A stretch of 64,000 nt of DNA from Candidatus Tenderia electrophaga. GTDB taxonomy: Bacteria; Pseudomonadota; Gammaproteobacteria; Tenderiales; Tenderiaceae. A model generated the notes under the pieces. That model was not told where the DNA came from. It did no database searches and saw only the letters and a program-made list of their open reading frames with translations. Both the position numbers and the translations under genes were made by a program. Below, piece after piece: positions 17,041 through 26,200 of this stretch. The stretch is from contig CP013099.1 of assembly GCA_001447805.1 (NCBI GenBank), positions 1,860,001 to 1,924,000 on the forward strand, read 5' to 3'. Position 1 is the first letter of the stretch. Each line of letters starts with the position of its first letter.

Positions 17041-18159
17041 ATGTCAAGTGCTCTCAAATTATTAATTGTAGGATCTTTTTTAGCCGAAGAGAAAAGGGTC
17101 TTTGGTGGTATAGCAAGATCTTGCCAAACTCTAATGCAGTCGACGTTCTCAAAGCGGTTTACCATCATTCCAGTCGATTCGACACAAATTTCAAATCCGC
17201 CGCCCGGCTTGTTGATACGTAGCGTTTTGGCGCTGAGACGTTTGGCCATTTTTATTGGGCTGTTGATTCGGCACCGCCCGGATGGCGTGTTATTGTTTAC
17301 AGCCGTTGGTGTCAGTTTTATCGAAAAATCGCTGATGGCCTGGGTGAGTCGCATATTTGGTTGTACATCGTTTATCTTTCCACGAGGTGGTAGGCTGATT
17401 GATCAAACGGAACAATCTCATTTAATGTTTTTTATCGTTAGTACCTTACTTAAGGGGGCAGACGTTTTCCTTAGTCAAGGTCCTAGTTGGAGTGACTTCG
17501 CTGTAAAAAGAATGGGTTTCAATCCTTCCAGGGTACATGAAATTCCAAACTGGACTGCGACAGAGCATCATTTAAAAATTGGCTCGCAACGTGATTTTGA
17601 TGCTAACAGAAAACCTCCTTGTATACTTTTTGTTGGTTGGCTAGAGGAATTTAAGGGGGTATTCGACTTATTGGAAGCCGCTCATAACCTCGTAAAACAA
17701 GGCCACATTTTTAAACTTACATTTGCTGGTAGCGGGCACGCTGAGGAACCAGCAAAAGGATTTGTTAAGAAAAACCACTTAGAAAATGTAATAACTTTTG
17801 TCGGTTGGGTGGATTCGGAAGATATAGGAGAATTGTTGAGTGCAAATGATATCTTCGTGCTCCCGTCTTGGGCTGAAGGATTACCCAATTCTATGATTGA
17901 AGCGATGGCTGGAGGACTTGCGGTAGTCGTGACCAATGTGGGAATGATTCCGGATTTCGTTAAAGATAAAAAACACGCGTTACTTGTGCCTCCCAAAGAT
18001 GCCAAGTCTCTAGAGGAAGCATTGAGTCTTTTAATTACTGATGCGGAATTGCGTTGTCAAATCGCAATTAATGGTTTTGAAATGGCTTCACGAGAGTTTT
18101 CTGTCGAGCCAGTTATCGGTAAGCTTGGAGACGTAATTGAAGCGGCGATATTGCGGTAG
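17041..18159 (+). CDS. GT4 glycosyltransferase
   Basis: A 372-residue GT-B-fold transferase. FGGIARSCQTL near the N-terminus binds the acceptor side; CILFVGWLEEFKGVFDLLEA and LPSWAEGLPNSMIEAMAGG (E-x7-E) form the donor-binding half. It lies between another GT4 gene and fnlA, so it is likely part of repeat-unit assembly. Donor and linkage are unknown. Confidence 0.85.
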   Translation: MSSALKLLIVGSFLAEEKRVFGGIARSCQTLMQSTFSKRFTIIPVDSTQISNPPPGLLIRSVLALRRLAIFIGLLIRHRPDGVLLFTAVGVSFIEKSLMAWVSRIFGCTSFIFPRGGRLIDQTEQSHLMFFIVSTLLKGADVFLSQGPSWSDFAVKRMGFNPSRVHEIPNWTATEHHLKIGSQRDFDANRKPPCILFVGWLEEFKGVFDLLEAAHNLVKQGHIFKLTFAGSGHAEEPAKGFVKKNHLENVITFVGWVDSEDIGELLSANDIFVLPSWAEGLPNSMIEAMAGGLAVVVTNVGMIPDFVKDKKHALLVPPKDAKSLEEALSLLITDAELRCQIAINGFEMASREFSVEPVIGKLGDVIEAAILR

Positions 18160-18207
18160 TGCTAGCGTGTTTTCAGAATTATAAATGCTTTGGGATTGGA
18201 TATTGAA

Positions 18208-19236
18208 ATGTTCAAAGATAATGTATTGCTGATTACCGGTGGAACAGGTTCATTTGGGAACGCGGTTTTACGACGTTTCCTAAACAGTGATCTTTCAGAG
18301 ATACGTATATTGAGCCGAGATGAAAAAAAGCAGGACGATATGCGCAAGTTGTACAGTGATCCTAAGCTTAAATTTTACATAGGTGATGTGCGTGACTATG
18401 ACTCAGTATTGAGCGCAACCCGTGGTGCTGATTTCGTATTTCATGCGGCAGCTTTAAAGCAGGTTCCGTCTTGTGAATTTCATCCGCTCCAAGCGACCAA
18501 GACTAATGTGCTGGGTACCGAAAATGTGCTAGAAGCAGCAATTGTTTGTAACGTCCAAAGAGTGATTTGTTTAAGTACAGATAAGGCAGTTTACCCGATT
18601 AATGCAATGGGAATATCTAAGGCGTTAATGGAAAAGGTGGCTGTCGCTAAATCGCGTATCAAAAGCAATACCACAATATGTGTTACACGTTATGGTAATG
18701 TTATGGCATCGCGTGGGTCAGTAATTCCGCTATTTGTTGACCAGATTCGTGGGGGGCAGTCGATTACAATTACTGATCCAAATATGACACGTTTTATGAT
18801 GACGCTGGATGATGCAGTAGACCTAGTTTTGTATGCATTTGAGCATGGTAAACCCGGGGATATTTTTGTGCAAAAAGCACCTGCTGCAACTATTGAAACG
18901 TTGGCTAAAGCACTGACCGAATTGATGGAAGTGCCTGAGCATCCAGTGAATATGATCGGGACCCGCCATGGAGAAAAACTCTACGAAGCTTTGTTAAGTC
19001 GAGAAGAAATGGCGGAGGCAGAAGATATGGGAAGTTATTTCCGTGTCCCCCCAGATTTACGCGATCTTAATTACGGTAAGTTTGTTGATCAGGGTGAGGA
19101 GCGCATTTCGCACTCAGAAGATTATAACTCCCACAATACTGATCGGCTTGATGTTGACAGGATGAAAAGCATGCTGATAAGGCTTGCCTTCGTTAGGGCT
19201 GCTGCACGTGGCGAATATATTGAACCAGAAGAATAG
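18208..19236 (+). CDS. fnlA: FnlA/CapE, UDP-GlcNAc 4,6-dehydratase/5-epimerase
   Basis: A 342-residue short-chain dehydrogenase that starts UDP-N-acetyl-L-fucosamine synthesis. The NAD(P)-binding loop GGTGSFG begins at residue 11. In the catalytic site Met134 and Lys138 (NAMGISKAL) replace the usual Tyr-x3-Lys, exactly as in S. aureus CapE, which separates it from ordinary 4,6-dehydratases. The ATG at 18208 matches the family start; a TTG at 18190 would add six residues. fnlB and fnlC follow, but a sulfotransferase gene and a gap of about 330 bases intervene. Confidence 0.92.
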   Translation: MFKDNVLLITGGTGSFGNAVLRRFLNSDLSEIRILSRDEKKQDDMRKLYSDPKLKFYIGDVRDYDSVLSATRGADFVFHAAALKQVPSCEFHPLQATKTNVLGTENVLEAAIVCNVQRVICLSTDKAVYPINAMGISKALMEKVAVAKSRIKSNTTICVTRYGNVMASRGSVIPLFVDQIRGGQSITITDPNMTRFMMTLDDAVDLVLYAFEHGKPGDIFVQKAPAATIETLAKALTELMEVPEHPVNMIGTRHGEKLYEALLSREEMAEAEDMGSYFRVPPDLRDLNYGKFVDQGEERISHSEDYNSHNTDRLDVDRMKSMLIRLAFVRAAARGEYIEPEE

Positions 19237-19255
19237 TACAACGCCTATTGATACC

Positions 19256-20155
19256 ATGCAAAGTCAGGTTAAATCAATTTTGCTAATTGGCATGAATCGT
19301 TCTGGTACTAAGTGGTTGTCGAATATTTTCTGTAACCATTCTGATGTTATAGGAATACAGCACCAACGTCATTTTGGTATTGTAGAAACAAATATGTTTG
19401 GAGTTATGCAGGCTAAATTTGGGGAGCTGTCTGCACTGGATGATTATATTGGTTTTATAGAGCTTTGGTCTAAAACTGACTTTTTTAAAATCTCTGGAGT
19501 CGATAAGGAGTTATTCTATAAATTAGATCCTAGGCCAACAAGTTATTGTGAGCTATTCGATATTCTTATGTCAAAGGTGGCCAGTAATCTCAATAAGCCT
19601 TTTTGGCTACAAAAAACGTCCCCTTTGAATGTATATGTCTTGGAGAAAAAGTTTTTGCGATATTTTGGAGATAGTTTTTTTATATTAATACAAAGAAACA
19701 TGATTGATACATTAAAGTCAAATACGCAGCTTTCCCAGCAAAGACAGCAATCTATATTTCGTATTGTTCAAAGAGTATTTTCGTACACGTTACAAAAGAA
19801 AATTATGATTTATATTTCTAGAAATTATGATGTCGCGCTTGTCTCTTATGAGGATTTGTTGATTAGTCCTGAAAAAGTAATCAAAGGGATATGTGAAAAG
19901 ATTGGGATAGAATATCAGCCTAATATGCTTGAGGTGTTTTATAATAAAAATACCTCGTTTTCTACAAAAGCAGATCGTAAATCAGTCTTTTATAAGTACC
20001 AGATGTTTGTAATTTACTTAGTGTATTTTATATTTCAGTTATTTCCTTTGAAATTGCTCAGCAAAATGTATGAATTTAGCAAAAGGAAAAAGCTGGTTTT
20101 TCCTTTTGTGTTTGGTACATTTTCAGAAATTAAAGAAAAGCACAATCTTCTTTGA
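19256..20155 (+). CDS. Sulfotransferase-family protein inserted between fnlA and fnlB
   Basis: About 299 residues. The N-terminal loop ILLIGMNRSGTKWLSNIF (about 8-25) is the 5'-phosphosulfate-binding motif of PAPS-dependent sulfotransferases; SVFYK-type basic residues and a hydrophobic stretch (MFVIYLVYFIFQLFPL) lie near the C-terminus. I chose the ATG at 19256, 18 bases after the fnlA stop, over an upstream TTG inside fnlA. It is very AT-rich, more so than the fnl genes. It is the second sulfotransferase of the cluster and is only distantly similar to the first. The acceptor is unknown. Confidence 0.72.
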   Translation: MQSQVKSILLIGMNRSGTKWLSNIFCNHSDVIGIQHQRHFGIVETNMFGVMQAKFGELSALDDYIGFIELWSKTDFFKISGVDKELFYKLDPRPTSYCELFDILMSKVASNLNKPFWLQKTSPLNVYVLEKKFLRYFGDSFFILIQRNMIDTLKSNTQLSQQRQQSIFRIVQRVFSYTLQKKIMIYISRNYDVALVSYEDLLISPEKVIKGICEKIGIEYQPNMLEVFYNKNTSFSTKADRKSVFYKYQMFVIYLVYFIFQLFPLKLLSKMYEFSKRKKLVFPFVFGTFSEIKEKHNLL

Positions 20156-20486
20156 TCTATATGACCTATATTTGGTTTTATAAACTTTCTTCTTTTGGCT
20201 TTAAGTTTTACAGGGATTGTTGAGTAAATCGAATCGGTTCCCAGTTTATTTACGCCTTATAGAAATCGCACCGCCTCTATAGAATGACAGATAATCATAC
20301 GTTAGACCAAAGGGCTCAGGATTCGAATGAGTTGTAAAAGAATAAATACGGGTACTTAATTAAATGATCCGTAATAATCAGTGAAATTAAGCAGTGTTTT
20401 TAGCCGATTCTGGTTTCAGTAGCTGTGGATATAATTGTAAATTGTGCGGATTGTTTCTCGTGAATGTATTCAGCGCTTGAGGAATT
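20156..20486. other. Intergenic gap between sulfotransferase and fnlB
   Basis: About 330 AT-rich bases without a convincing gene, hairpin terminator or repeat. It interrupts the normally contiguous fnlA-fnlB pair and may hold a promoter for fnlB, but I see no clear -35/-10 pair. Confidence 0.5.
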
Positions 20487-20504
20487 ATGTTGGTGGATGA
20501 GAAA

Positions 20505-21611
20505 ATGCGTATTTTAATAACTGGTTCAAATGGGTTTATCGGTAAAAACCTTATGTTAAAACTGAGCGAGTTAAAAAAATATGATGTATGCGAGTTTGTT
20601 CGAGACGACTCGTTTGACTTATTAAATGAGCTGATATCAAAGGCAGATGTCATTATCCATCTTGCCGGTGAAAATCGTCCGAAATGTATTGAGGCATTTG
20701 AAACTGTAAATGTAAATTTAACGCAATCAATTTGCGAGCTTATTAGAAAGTCAAATAAAAAAATTCCGATAATTCTAGCCTCTTCAATTCAGGCAGATAG
20801 AGATAATCCATATGGGAGAAGTAAGCTTGAAGCCGAACGTGTGGTACAAAAGTTTGCTAGTGAGACGGGTAATCCTGCCTATATATATCGTTTGCCAAAT
20901 GTTTTCGGGAAATGGTGTAAACCTAATTACAACTCGGTGGTTGCTACTTATTGCTACAACATCGCCCACAATTTACCGATTACAATCAATGATGCCACGA
21001 TAACGTTAAAGTTGGTATATATTGATGATGTGGTTGATGAATTCATACGTGTGATTGGCCTAGAACCTAAAGGTATTTCGCGGCCGGTCGTAGAGCCAGA
21101 ATACACAATTACTCTTGGTGACTTGGCCGAACAGATACAAGCATTTAGGTCTTCTCGTGAATCCCTCGTTTCTGAACCAGTTGGCGTGGGTTTGGTGCGC
21201 GCCTTGTATTCAACTTATGTTAGCTATTTCAACGCCGATCAGTTCTCTTATTCCCTGCCCAGCTACGAAGATGATCGGGGCATATTCGTTGAGATGTTAA
21301 AGACGAAAGATAGCGGCCAGTTTTCTTTCTTTACGTCTCTCCCAGGGGTCACGAGAGGAGAGCATTATCACCATTCTAAAACCGAAAAGTTTCTTGTTAT
21401 CAAAGGTTCAGCCCATTTTAGATTTCGTCATTTAATTACTAATGATACCCATGAAATTTATACAACTGGTAGTAAGCCGCAAGTCGTGGAGTCAATACCA
21501 GGGTGGGCACATGACATCACTAACGTTGGGGAAGATGAAATGATAGTTATGTTATGGGCAAATGAAATATTTTGTCGTGTTCGGCCTGATACCATTGCTT
21601 GCAAGGTCTAA
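20505..21611 (+). CDS. fnlB: FnlB/CapF, bifunctional C-3 epimerase/C-4 reductase for UDP-L-FucNAc
   Basis: About 368 residues. The N-terminal SDR domain begins [14 protein letters not shown] and reduces the 4-keto intermediate. The C-terminal cupin, from about residue 245, carries [18 protein letters not shown]; its histidines bind a metal for C-3 epimerisation, as in S. aureus CapF. The ATG at 20505 has GGTGGA seven bases upstream; an ATG at 20487 is also possible. It overlaps no other real gene; fnlC follows after one base. Confidence 0.92.
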   Translation: MRILITGSNGFIGKNLMLKLSELKKYDVCEFVRDDSFDLLNELISKADVIIHLAGENRPKCIEAFETVNVNLTQSICELIRKSNKKIPIILASSIQADRDNPYGRSKLEAERVVQKFASETGNPAYIYRLPNVFGKWCKPNYNSVVATYCYNIAHNLPITINDATITLKLVYIDDVVDEFIRVIGLEPKGISRPVVEPEYTITLGDLAEQIQAFRSSRESLVSEPVGVGLVRALYSTYVSYFNADQFSYSLPSYEDDRGIFVEMLKTKDSGQFSFFTSLPGVTRGEHYHHSKTEKFLVIKGSAHFRFRHLITNDTHEIYTTGSKPQVVESIPGWAHDITNVGEDEMIVMLWANEIFCRVRPDTIACKV

Positions 21612-21612
21612 T

Positions 21613-22743
21613 ATGAAGAAATTAAAAGTCATGACCGTGGTTGGGACGAGGCCGGAGATTATTCGTCTATCTCGCGTTCTTGTTCGATTAGATGAATTTT
21701 GTGACCATATTTTGGTCCATACTGGGCAAAATTATGATTACGAACTCAACCAGATATTTTTCGAAGATCTAGGCATTCGTAAGCCGGATTATTTTTTGAA
21801 CGCAGCGGGGGAGAGCGCGGCTCAGACCATTGGCGCTATTATAGCGTCCATAGATAGCGTATTATTGGATGTAAAGCCTGATGCGCTGCTGGTACTGGGT
21901 GATACCAATAGCTGTCTGTCCGTATTGCCCGCGAAGCGACGAAAGATTCCTGTGTTTCATATGGAGGCAGGTAACCGCTGCTTTGATCAGCGGGTGCCAG
22001 AAGAAATCAATCGACGTATCGTCGACCATACCGCCGATATTAATCTTACTTATAGCTCTATTGCCCGCGAATACTTGCTGCACGAAGGCCTCTCACCTGA
22101 TTTGGTAATTAAGACAGGAAGTCCGATGTTCGAAGTTTTGAGTTATTATCGGCATGGTATTGAAGGCTCTGATGTGCTTGAGCGCTTAGGTCTTGAATCA
22201 GAGCAATATTTTGTGGTTAGCGCCCATCGCGAAGAAAATATCGAGTCAGAGAGTAAGTTTGAGAAGCTTGTAGAAGTGCTGAACGTGATAGCCGAGAATT
22301 ATGGCCTGCCAGTGATTGTCTCTACTCATCCACGTACGAGAAAGCGCGTAGATGCTGCCGGGGTCAGATTTCATTCTCTGGTGCGATTGCTTAAACCACT
22401 TGGGTTCAATGATTACATCAATCTGCAAATGAGCGCGAAGGCAGTGCTTTCGGACAGCGGTACGATAACTGAAGAATCGTCTATTCTTAATTTTCCGGCA
22501 CTAAATATCCGCGAAGCGCATGAGCGACCGGAAGGTATGGAAGAGGCTTCAACTATGATGGTCGGTTTCGAGTGTGAGCGGGTAATGCAGGGTTTGGCAA
22601 TTCTTGACAGCCAGCCGCGTCATCAGAATCGTCTGTTGCGTCAGGTTGACGATTATTCTATGCCTAATGTTTCCGACAAGGTTGTACGTATAATTCATAG
22701 TTATACTGATTATGTTAATCGTGTGGTTTGGAAAAAATATTAA
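21613..22743 (+). CDS. fnlC: FnlC/CapG, UDP-N-acetyl-L-talosamine-type 2-epimerase
   Basis: 376 residues, the usual length for FnlC. It belongs to the non-hydrolysing UDP-GlcNAc 2-epimerase family: [13 protein letters not shown] at the N-terminus, HMEAGNR, and the C-terminal [15 protein letters not shown] segment. It makes UDP-L-FucNAc in the last step of the pathway. I chose the ATG at 21613 immediately after the fnlB stop; an upstream ATG at 21562 lies inside fnlB. Only three bases separate it from wbuB. Confidence 0.92.
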   Translation: MKKLKVMTVVGTRPEIIRLSRVLVRLDEFCDHILVHTGQNYDYELNQIFFEDLGIRKPDYFLNAAGESAAQTIGAIIASIDSVLLDVKPDALLVLGDTNSCLSVLPAKRRKIPVFHMEAGNRCFDQRVPEEINRRIVDHTADINLTYSSIAREYLLHEGLSPDLVIKTGSPMFEVLSYYRHGIEGSDVLERLGLESEQYFVVSAHREENIESESKFEKLVEVLNVIAENYGLPVIVSTHPRTRKRVDAAGVRFHSLVRLLKPLGFNDYINLQMSAKAVLSDSGTITEESSILNFPALNIREAHERPEGMEEASTMMVGFECERVMQGLAILDSQPRHQNRLLRQVDDYSMPNVSDKVVRIIHSYTDYVNRVVWKKY

Positions 22744-22746
22744 GCA

Positions 22747-23988
22747 ATGCGAATCTTGGTTGTAACACAGTACTTCTGGCCGGAGAATTTCAGAATCAAT
22801 GATCTAATTGCAGAGCTCAAGCAGAGAGGCCACGAGCTTACTGTGTTAACCGGAAAGCCAAATTATCCTTTAGGCGAGGTATTTCCCGAGTTTCGGCGCG
22901 CTCCTTCTTTGTTCTCAAATTATGAGGGTGTGGAAATTTTTCGGGTTCCGATGTTGCGTCGTGCTCGAGGGTCGGTGCGTTTAATTTTGAATTATCTGAG
23001 TTTTGTTTTGGGTGGCTCACTTTGGGGCCCCTGGTTTCTCCGCAAGCGTGAATTCGACGTCGTCTTTATTTACGAGCCTTCGCCAGTTACGGTGGCTTTG
23101 CCCGCCATTCTTCTGGGTCGGATTAAGAAAATCCCCGTCGTGTTTTGGGTGCTTGATCTATGGCCGGAGACACTTGCTGCGATAGGCGTTGTGCGCTCAC
23201 CTAGACTTCTTCGTTGGATTGGTCATTTGGTACAATTTAGTTACAACAATTGCGATATTGTGCTTGGCCAGTCCAGGGCATTTATTGATGGAATTGCGAA
23301 GTATTGTTCGGATAAAAGTAAAATACGTTATTATCCTAGCTGGGCCGAGGACGTGTTTTTAGACAATGCCTCTGAGAAAGCAAATGAGATCCCTGTACGG
23401 GGCCGCACATTTGACATTCTCTTTGCGGGAAATATTGGAGAGGCACAGGATATGCCGTCGATTTTGTCAGCGGCTGAATTACTGAAACATGACGATGGGG
23501 TACGTTGGATTATTGTCGGCGACGGACGGAAGTCGGAATGGCTAAAGGCGGAAGTTGAGCGCCGTGGGTTGGCCGAAAAGGTATTGCTTTTAGGTCGCTA
23601 TTCTGTTGATCGAATGCCATCATTTTATGCTCATGCAGATGCATTACTGGTATCGCTAATGAGTGATGCGGTGTTCAGTATGACGATTCCAGGTAAGCTC
23701 CAGACTTATCTTATGGCAGGCGTTCCTGTGTTAGGGATGCTTGATGGCGAGGGTGCTTCCGCCATTAGACAGGCAAAGGCCGGATTTACCTGTCCTGCTG
23801 GTGATGCTAATGGCCTGGCCGCTGCCGTGAAGCAGCTGGCTGCTATGCCTGAATCTGAGCGCCGAGATATGGGCTTGAATGGGCGGCGTTATGCGCAAAG
23901 AGAGTTTGACCGAGATATGCTGATAAGCAAACTGGAAGGTTTTTTTGAAGAGGCTATATTGAGTTATCGAGAAAGGGAAACCATTTGA
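22747..23988 (+). CDS. wbuB: WbuB-type GT4 glycosyltransferase (L-FucNAc transferase)
   Basis: 413 residues, GT4 fold. The N-terminus ILVVTQYFWPENFRINDL and the segment LTGKPNYPLGEVF are characteristic of WbuB, the N-acetyl-L-fucosaminyl transferase that follows fnlABC in E. coli O26-type clusters. The gene order here is the same. It overlaps the next gene by four bases. GC content rises noticeably through this gene, at the right margin of the AT-rich island. Confidence 0.87.
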   Translation: MRILVVTQYFWPENFRINDLIAELKQRGHELTVLTGKPNYPLGEVFPEFRRAPSLFSNYEGVEIFRVPMLRRARGSVRLILNYLSFVLGGSLWGPWFLRKREFDVVFIYEPSPVTVALPAILLGRIKKIPVVFWVLDLWPETLAAIGVVRSPRLLRWIGHLVQFSYNNCDIVLGQSRAFIDGIAKYCSDKSKIRYYPSWAEDVFLDNASEKANEIPVRGRTFDILFAGNIGEAQDMPSILSAAELLKHDDGVRWIIVGDGRKSEWLKAEVERRGLAEKVLLLGRYSVDRMPSFYAHADALLVSLMSDAVFSMTIPGKLQTYLMAGVPVLGMLDGEGASAIRQAKAGFTCPAGDANGLAAAVKQLAAMPESERRDMGLNGRRYAQREFDRDMLISKLEGFFEEAILSYRERETI

Positions 23989-24935
23989 TCGCAATTACAG
24001 GCGCTTCTGGCTTTGTTGGTGAGCGGCTGTGTCAACGGACTCAGCATGAAGGCTGGCAGGTCCGGCGCATAGTCCGGCGCGCTGAGCATGCTGGGGGTGT
24101 GGTTGTCGGTAACATCTGTTCCGATACCGATTTTGCATCAGCATTGGCCGAAGTGGCCTGTGTTGTGCACCTCGCCGCCCGAGTCCACGTCATGCAGGAT
24201 GTTTCTGCCGATCCCTTGGCGGAGTTTCGGCGCGTTAATGTCGAAGGCACGTTGAATCTTGCGAGGCAGGCGGCCGCAGCAGGGGTGAGGCGGTTCGTCT
24301 ATGTCAGTTCGGTGAAGGTCAATGGCGAGGCGACACGGCCGGGTCACCCGTTTACGGCGTGTGACGGGCCTTCGCCAACTGATCCCTATGGGGTTTCTAA
24401 ATTTGAGGCCGAGCAGGGGCTGTTGTCGCTCGCCCGTGAAATAGGCATGGAGGTGGTGATCGTCCGTCCACCGTTGGTCTATGGCCCAGGAGTTAAAGCC
24501 AATTTTCTTGAGATGATGCGGTGGCTGGACAGGGGGATTCCGCTGCCGTTGGGGGCGATTCGCAACAAACGCAGTCTGGTGGCGCTGGACAATTTAGTCG
24601 ATCTAATCATTACTTGCATTGATCATCCCGCCGCGGCCAACGAGGTGTTCCTGGTCAGCGATGGCGAGGATTTGTCCACCACCGATTTGCTTCGTCGGAC
24701 CGCGATGGCGCTGGGCAGACCGTCACGACTGATTCCGCTGCCAACGGTTATGTTGTCCGCTGGTTTGTCAGCAATCGGAAAAGGTGACTTGGCGCGGCGG
24801 CTGTGCGATTCCTTGCAGGTGGATATCAGCAAGACGCGGGAACGGTTGGGCTGGGAGCCGCCGGTCAAGATTGACGTAGCGCTCAGGAAAACCGCCGAGG
24901 ATTATCTCGCGCGCAGGACAGGCGATGCCCGATAG
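23985..24935 (+). CDS. wbpV: WbpV-like NAD-dependent sugar epimerase/reductase
   Basis: A 316-residue extended SDR. ITGASGFVGERL (NAD loop) lies at the N-terminus, and YVSSVKVNG with YGVSKFEAE (Tyr-x3-Lys, about 137-145) forms the active site. It uses a TTG start at 23985 that overlaps the wbuB stop, with AAGGGA just upstream. The order wbpV-wbpL-wbpM is that of Pseudomonas aeruginosa O6-type clusters, where WbpV reduces the WbpM product to UDP-QuiNAc. The 4-reductase role is inferred from this order; a 4-epimerase is the alternative. Confidence 0.83.
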   Translation: MIAITGASGFVGERLCQRTQHEGWQVRRIVRRAEHAGGVVVGNICSDTDFASALAEVACVVHLAARVHVMQDVSADPLAEFRRVNVEGTLNLARQAAAAGVRRFVYVSSVKVNGEATRPGHPFTACDGPSPTDPYGVSKFEAEQGLLSLAREIGMEVVIVRPPLVYGPGVKANFLEMMRWLDRGIPLPLGAIRNKRSLVALDNLVDLIITCIDHPAAANEVFLVSDGEDLSTTDLLRRTAMALGRPSRLIPLPTVMLSAGLSAIGKGDLARRLCDSLQVDISKTRERLGWEPPVKIDVALRKTAEDYLARRTGDAR

Positions 24936-24962
24936 CACCGGGATGTAGTACTATCCCACGCC

Positions 24963-25997
24963 ATGAAAACTGAAATCATATGGATGTGGCTGCTGGCCGG
25001 TGTGCTGTCTTGGGGACTCACCGGCCTTTTGCGTCGTTATGCCTTGGAGCGCAGCCTCCTGGATCTGCCCAACGAGCGCAGTTCGCATGCAGTTGCCATG
25101 CCTAGGGGGGGCGGACTGGCAATTGTGTTGACCTGCCTGGCCGGAGTATTGTTCGCAGGATGGGCAGGAATGATTGCGCTGAATGTGGTCTGGGCGTTGC
25201 TCGGGGCCGGTGCGCTGGTTGCACTGGTTGGTTGGCTGGACGACCACGGCCATGTGGCGGCGCGCTGGCGACTATTGGCCCATTTTTTAGGTGCGATGTG
25301 GGTGCTTTGGTGGCTTGGCGGCTTGCCGCCCTTATTATTGCTGTTCGGCGCTGTGATCGACCTCGGCTGGCTTGGCCATGGGGTAGGGGTGCTTTATCTG
25401 GTCTGGCTATTGAATTTATATAATTTCATGGACGGCATTGATGGTATCGCTGGAATCGAGGCGGTGACTGTTTGTTTCGGGGGCGGGGTCCTCTATATTT
25501 TCTCTCCGATGGCAAATCAGGAATGGATTGTGCCGATACTGCTTTTGGCAACAGTGCTTGGGTTTCTTGTGTGGAATTTTCCGAAAGCCAGGATATTTAT
25601 GGGGGATGCAGGCAGCGGCTTTCTCGGCATGATGCTCGGTGTCTTGTCCCTTCAAGCTGGGTGGGTGGCACCTGAATTATTTTGGGGCTGGCTGATACTG
25701 CTCGGTGTCTTTATCGTGGATGCGACGGTAACATTATTTCGCCGGGTACAGCGCGGTGATAAATTTTATGAGGCCCACAGGAGCCATGCCTACCAGTACG
25801 CATCAAGGTATTACGGTTCCCATAAAAAGGTGAGTCTGGCGGTGGGTTTTATCAATTCGCTCTGGCTATTACCGGTCGCGATCCTGGTTGGATTGGGGGT
25901 ATTGGATGGGGTTATCGGGATGGTTTTGGCGTATGCGCCGCTGATTCTGCTGGCATTTCGATACAAGGCCGGCGCCAGAGAATTGCAGGTAGGGTGA
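24963..25997 (+). CDS. wbpL: WbpL/WecA-family undecaprenyl-phosphate sugar-1-phosphate transferase
   Basis: A 344-residue polytopic membrane protein of the MraY/WecA family. LLDLPNERSSHAVAMPRGGG near the N-terminus, the cytoplasmic WLDDHG, NLYNFMDGIDGIAGIE and FMGDAGSGFLG (metal- and nucleotide-binding aspartates), and the RAHRSHAYQ-like segment (EAHRSHAYQYASR) mark the family. It transfers a sugar-1-phosphate (FucNAc or QuiNAc type) to undecaprenyl phosphate and starts repeat-unit synthesis at the inner membrane. It lies between its sugar-supply genes. Confidence 0.9.
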   Translation: MKTEIIWMWLLAGVLSWGLTGLLRRYALERSLLDLPNERSSHAVAMPRGGGLAIVLTCLAGVLFAGWAGMIALNVVWALLGAGALVALVGWLDDHGHVAARWRLLAHFLGAMWVLWWLGGLPPLLLLFGAVIDLGWLGHGVGVLYLVWLLNLYNFMDGIDGIAGIEAVTVCFGGGVLYIFSPMANQEWIVPILLLATVLGFLVWNFPKARIFMGDAGSGFLGMMLGVLSLQAGWVAPELFWGWLILLGVFIVDATVTLFRRVQRGDKFYEAHRSHAYQYASRYYGSHKKVSLAVGFINSLWLLPVAILVGLGVLDGVIGMVLAYAPLILLAFRYKAGARELQVG

Positions 25998-26132
25998 AGG
26001 GAGGTAGTATGTTAGGCATCTTCACATTGGGCTTGAAACGGTTGCTACTCCCCCCGACTTGAATGCCAATCCCAAAGATCCACAGCAAGGCGGTTCGTCG
26101 GCCTATTTTATTGTTTTTAATGGGTGAAAAGG

Positions 26133-26162
26133 TTAGCATGGCCCAACTGCAAATGTTATAAA
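26133..26162 (+). promoter_or_regulatory. Weak sigma-70-like promoter candidate before wbpM
   Basis: TTAGCA (26133-26138) and TATAAA (26157-26162) are separated by 18 bases in the 203-base gap before wbpM. The -35 box matches the consensus at four of six bases, the -10 at five of six. This is a pattern match only. Confidence 0.3.
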
Positions 26163-26200
26163 TTGTATTCATCGCCCAATGGGGAGGGCAGTATCTCTCA

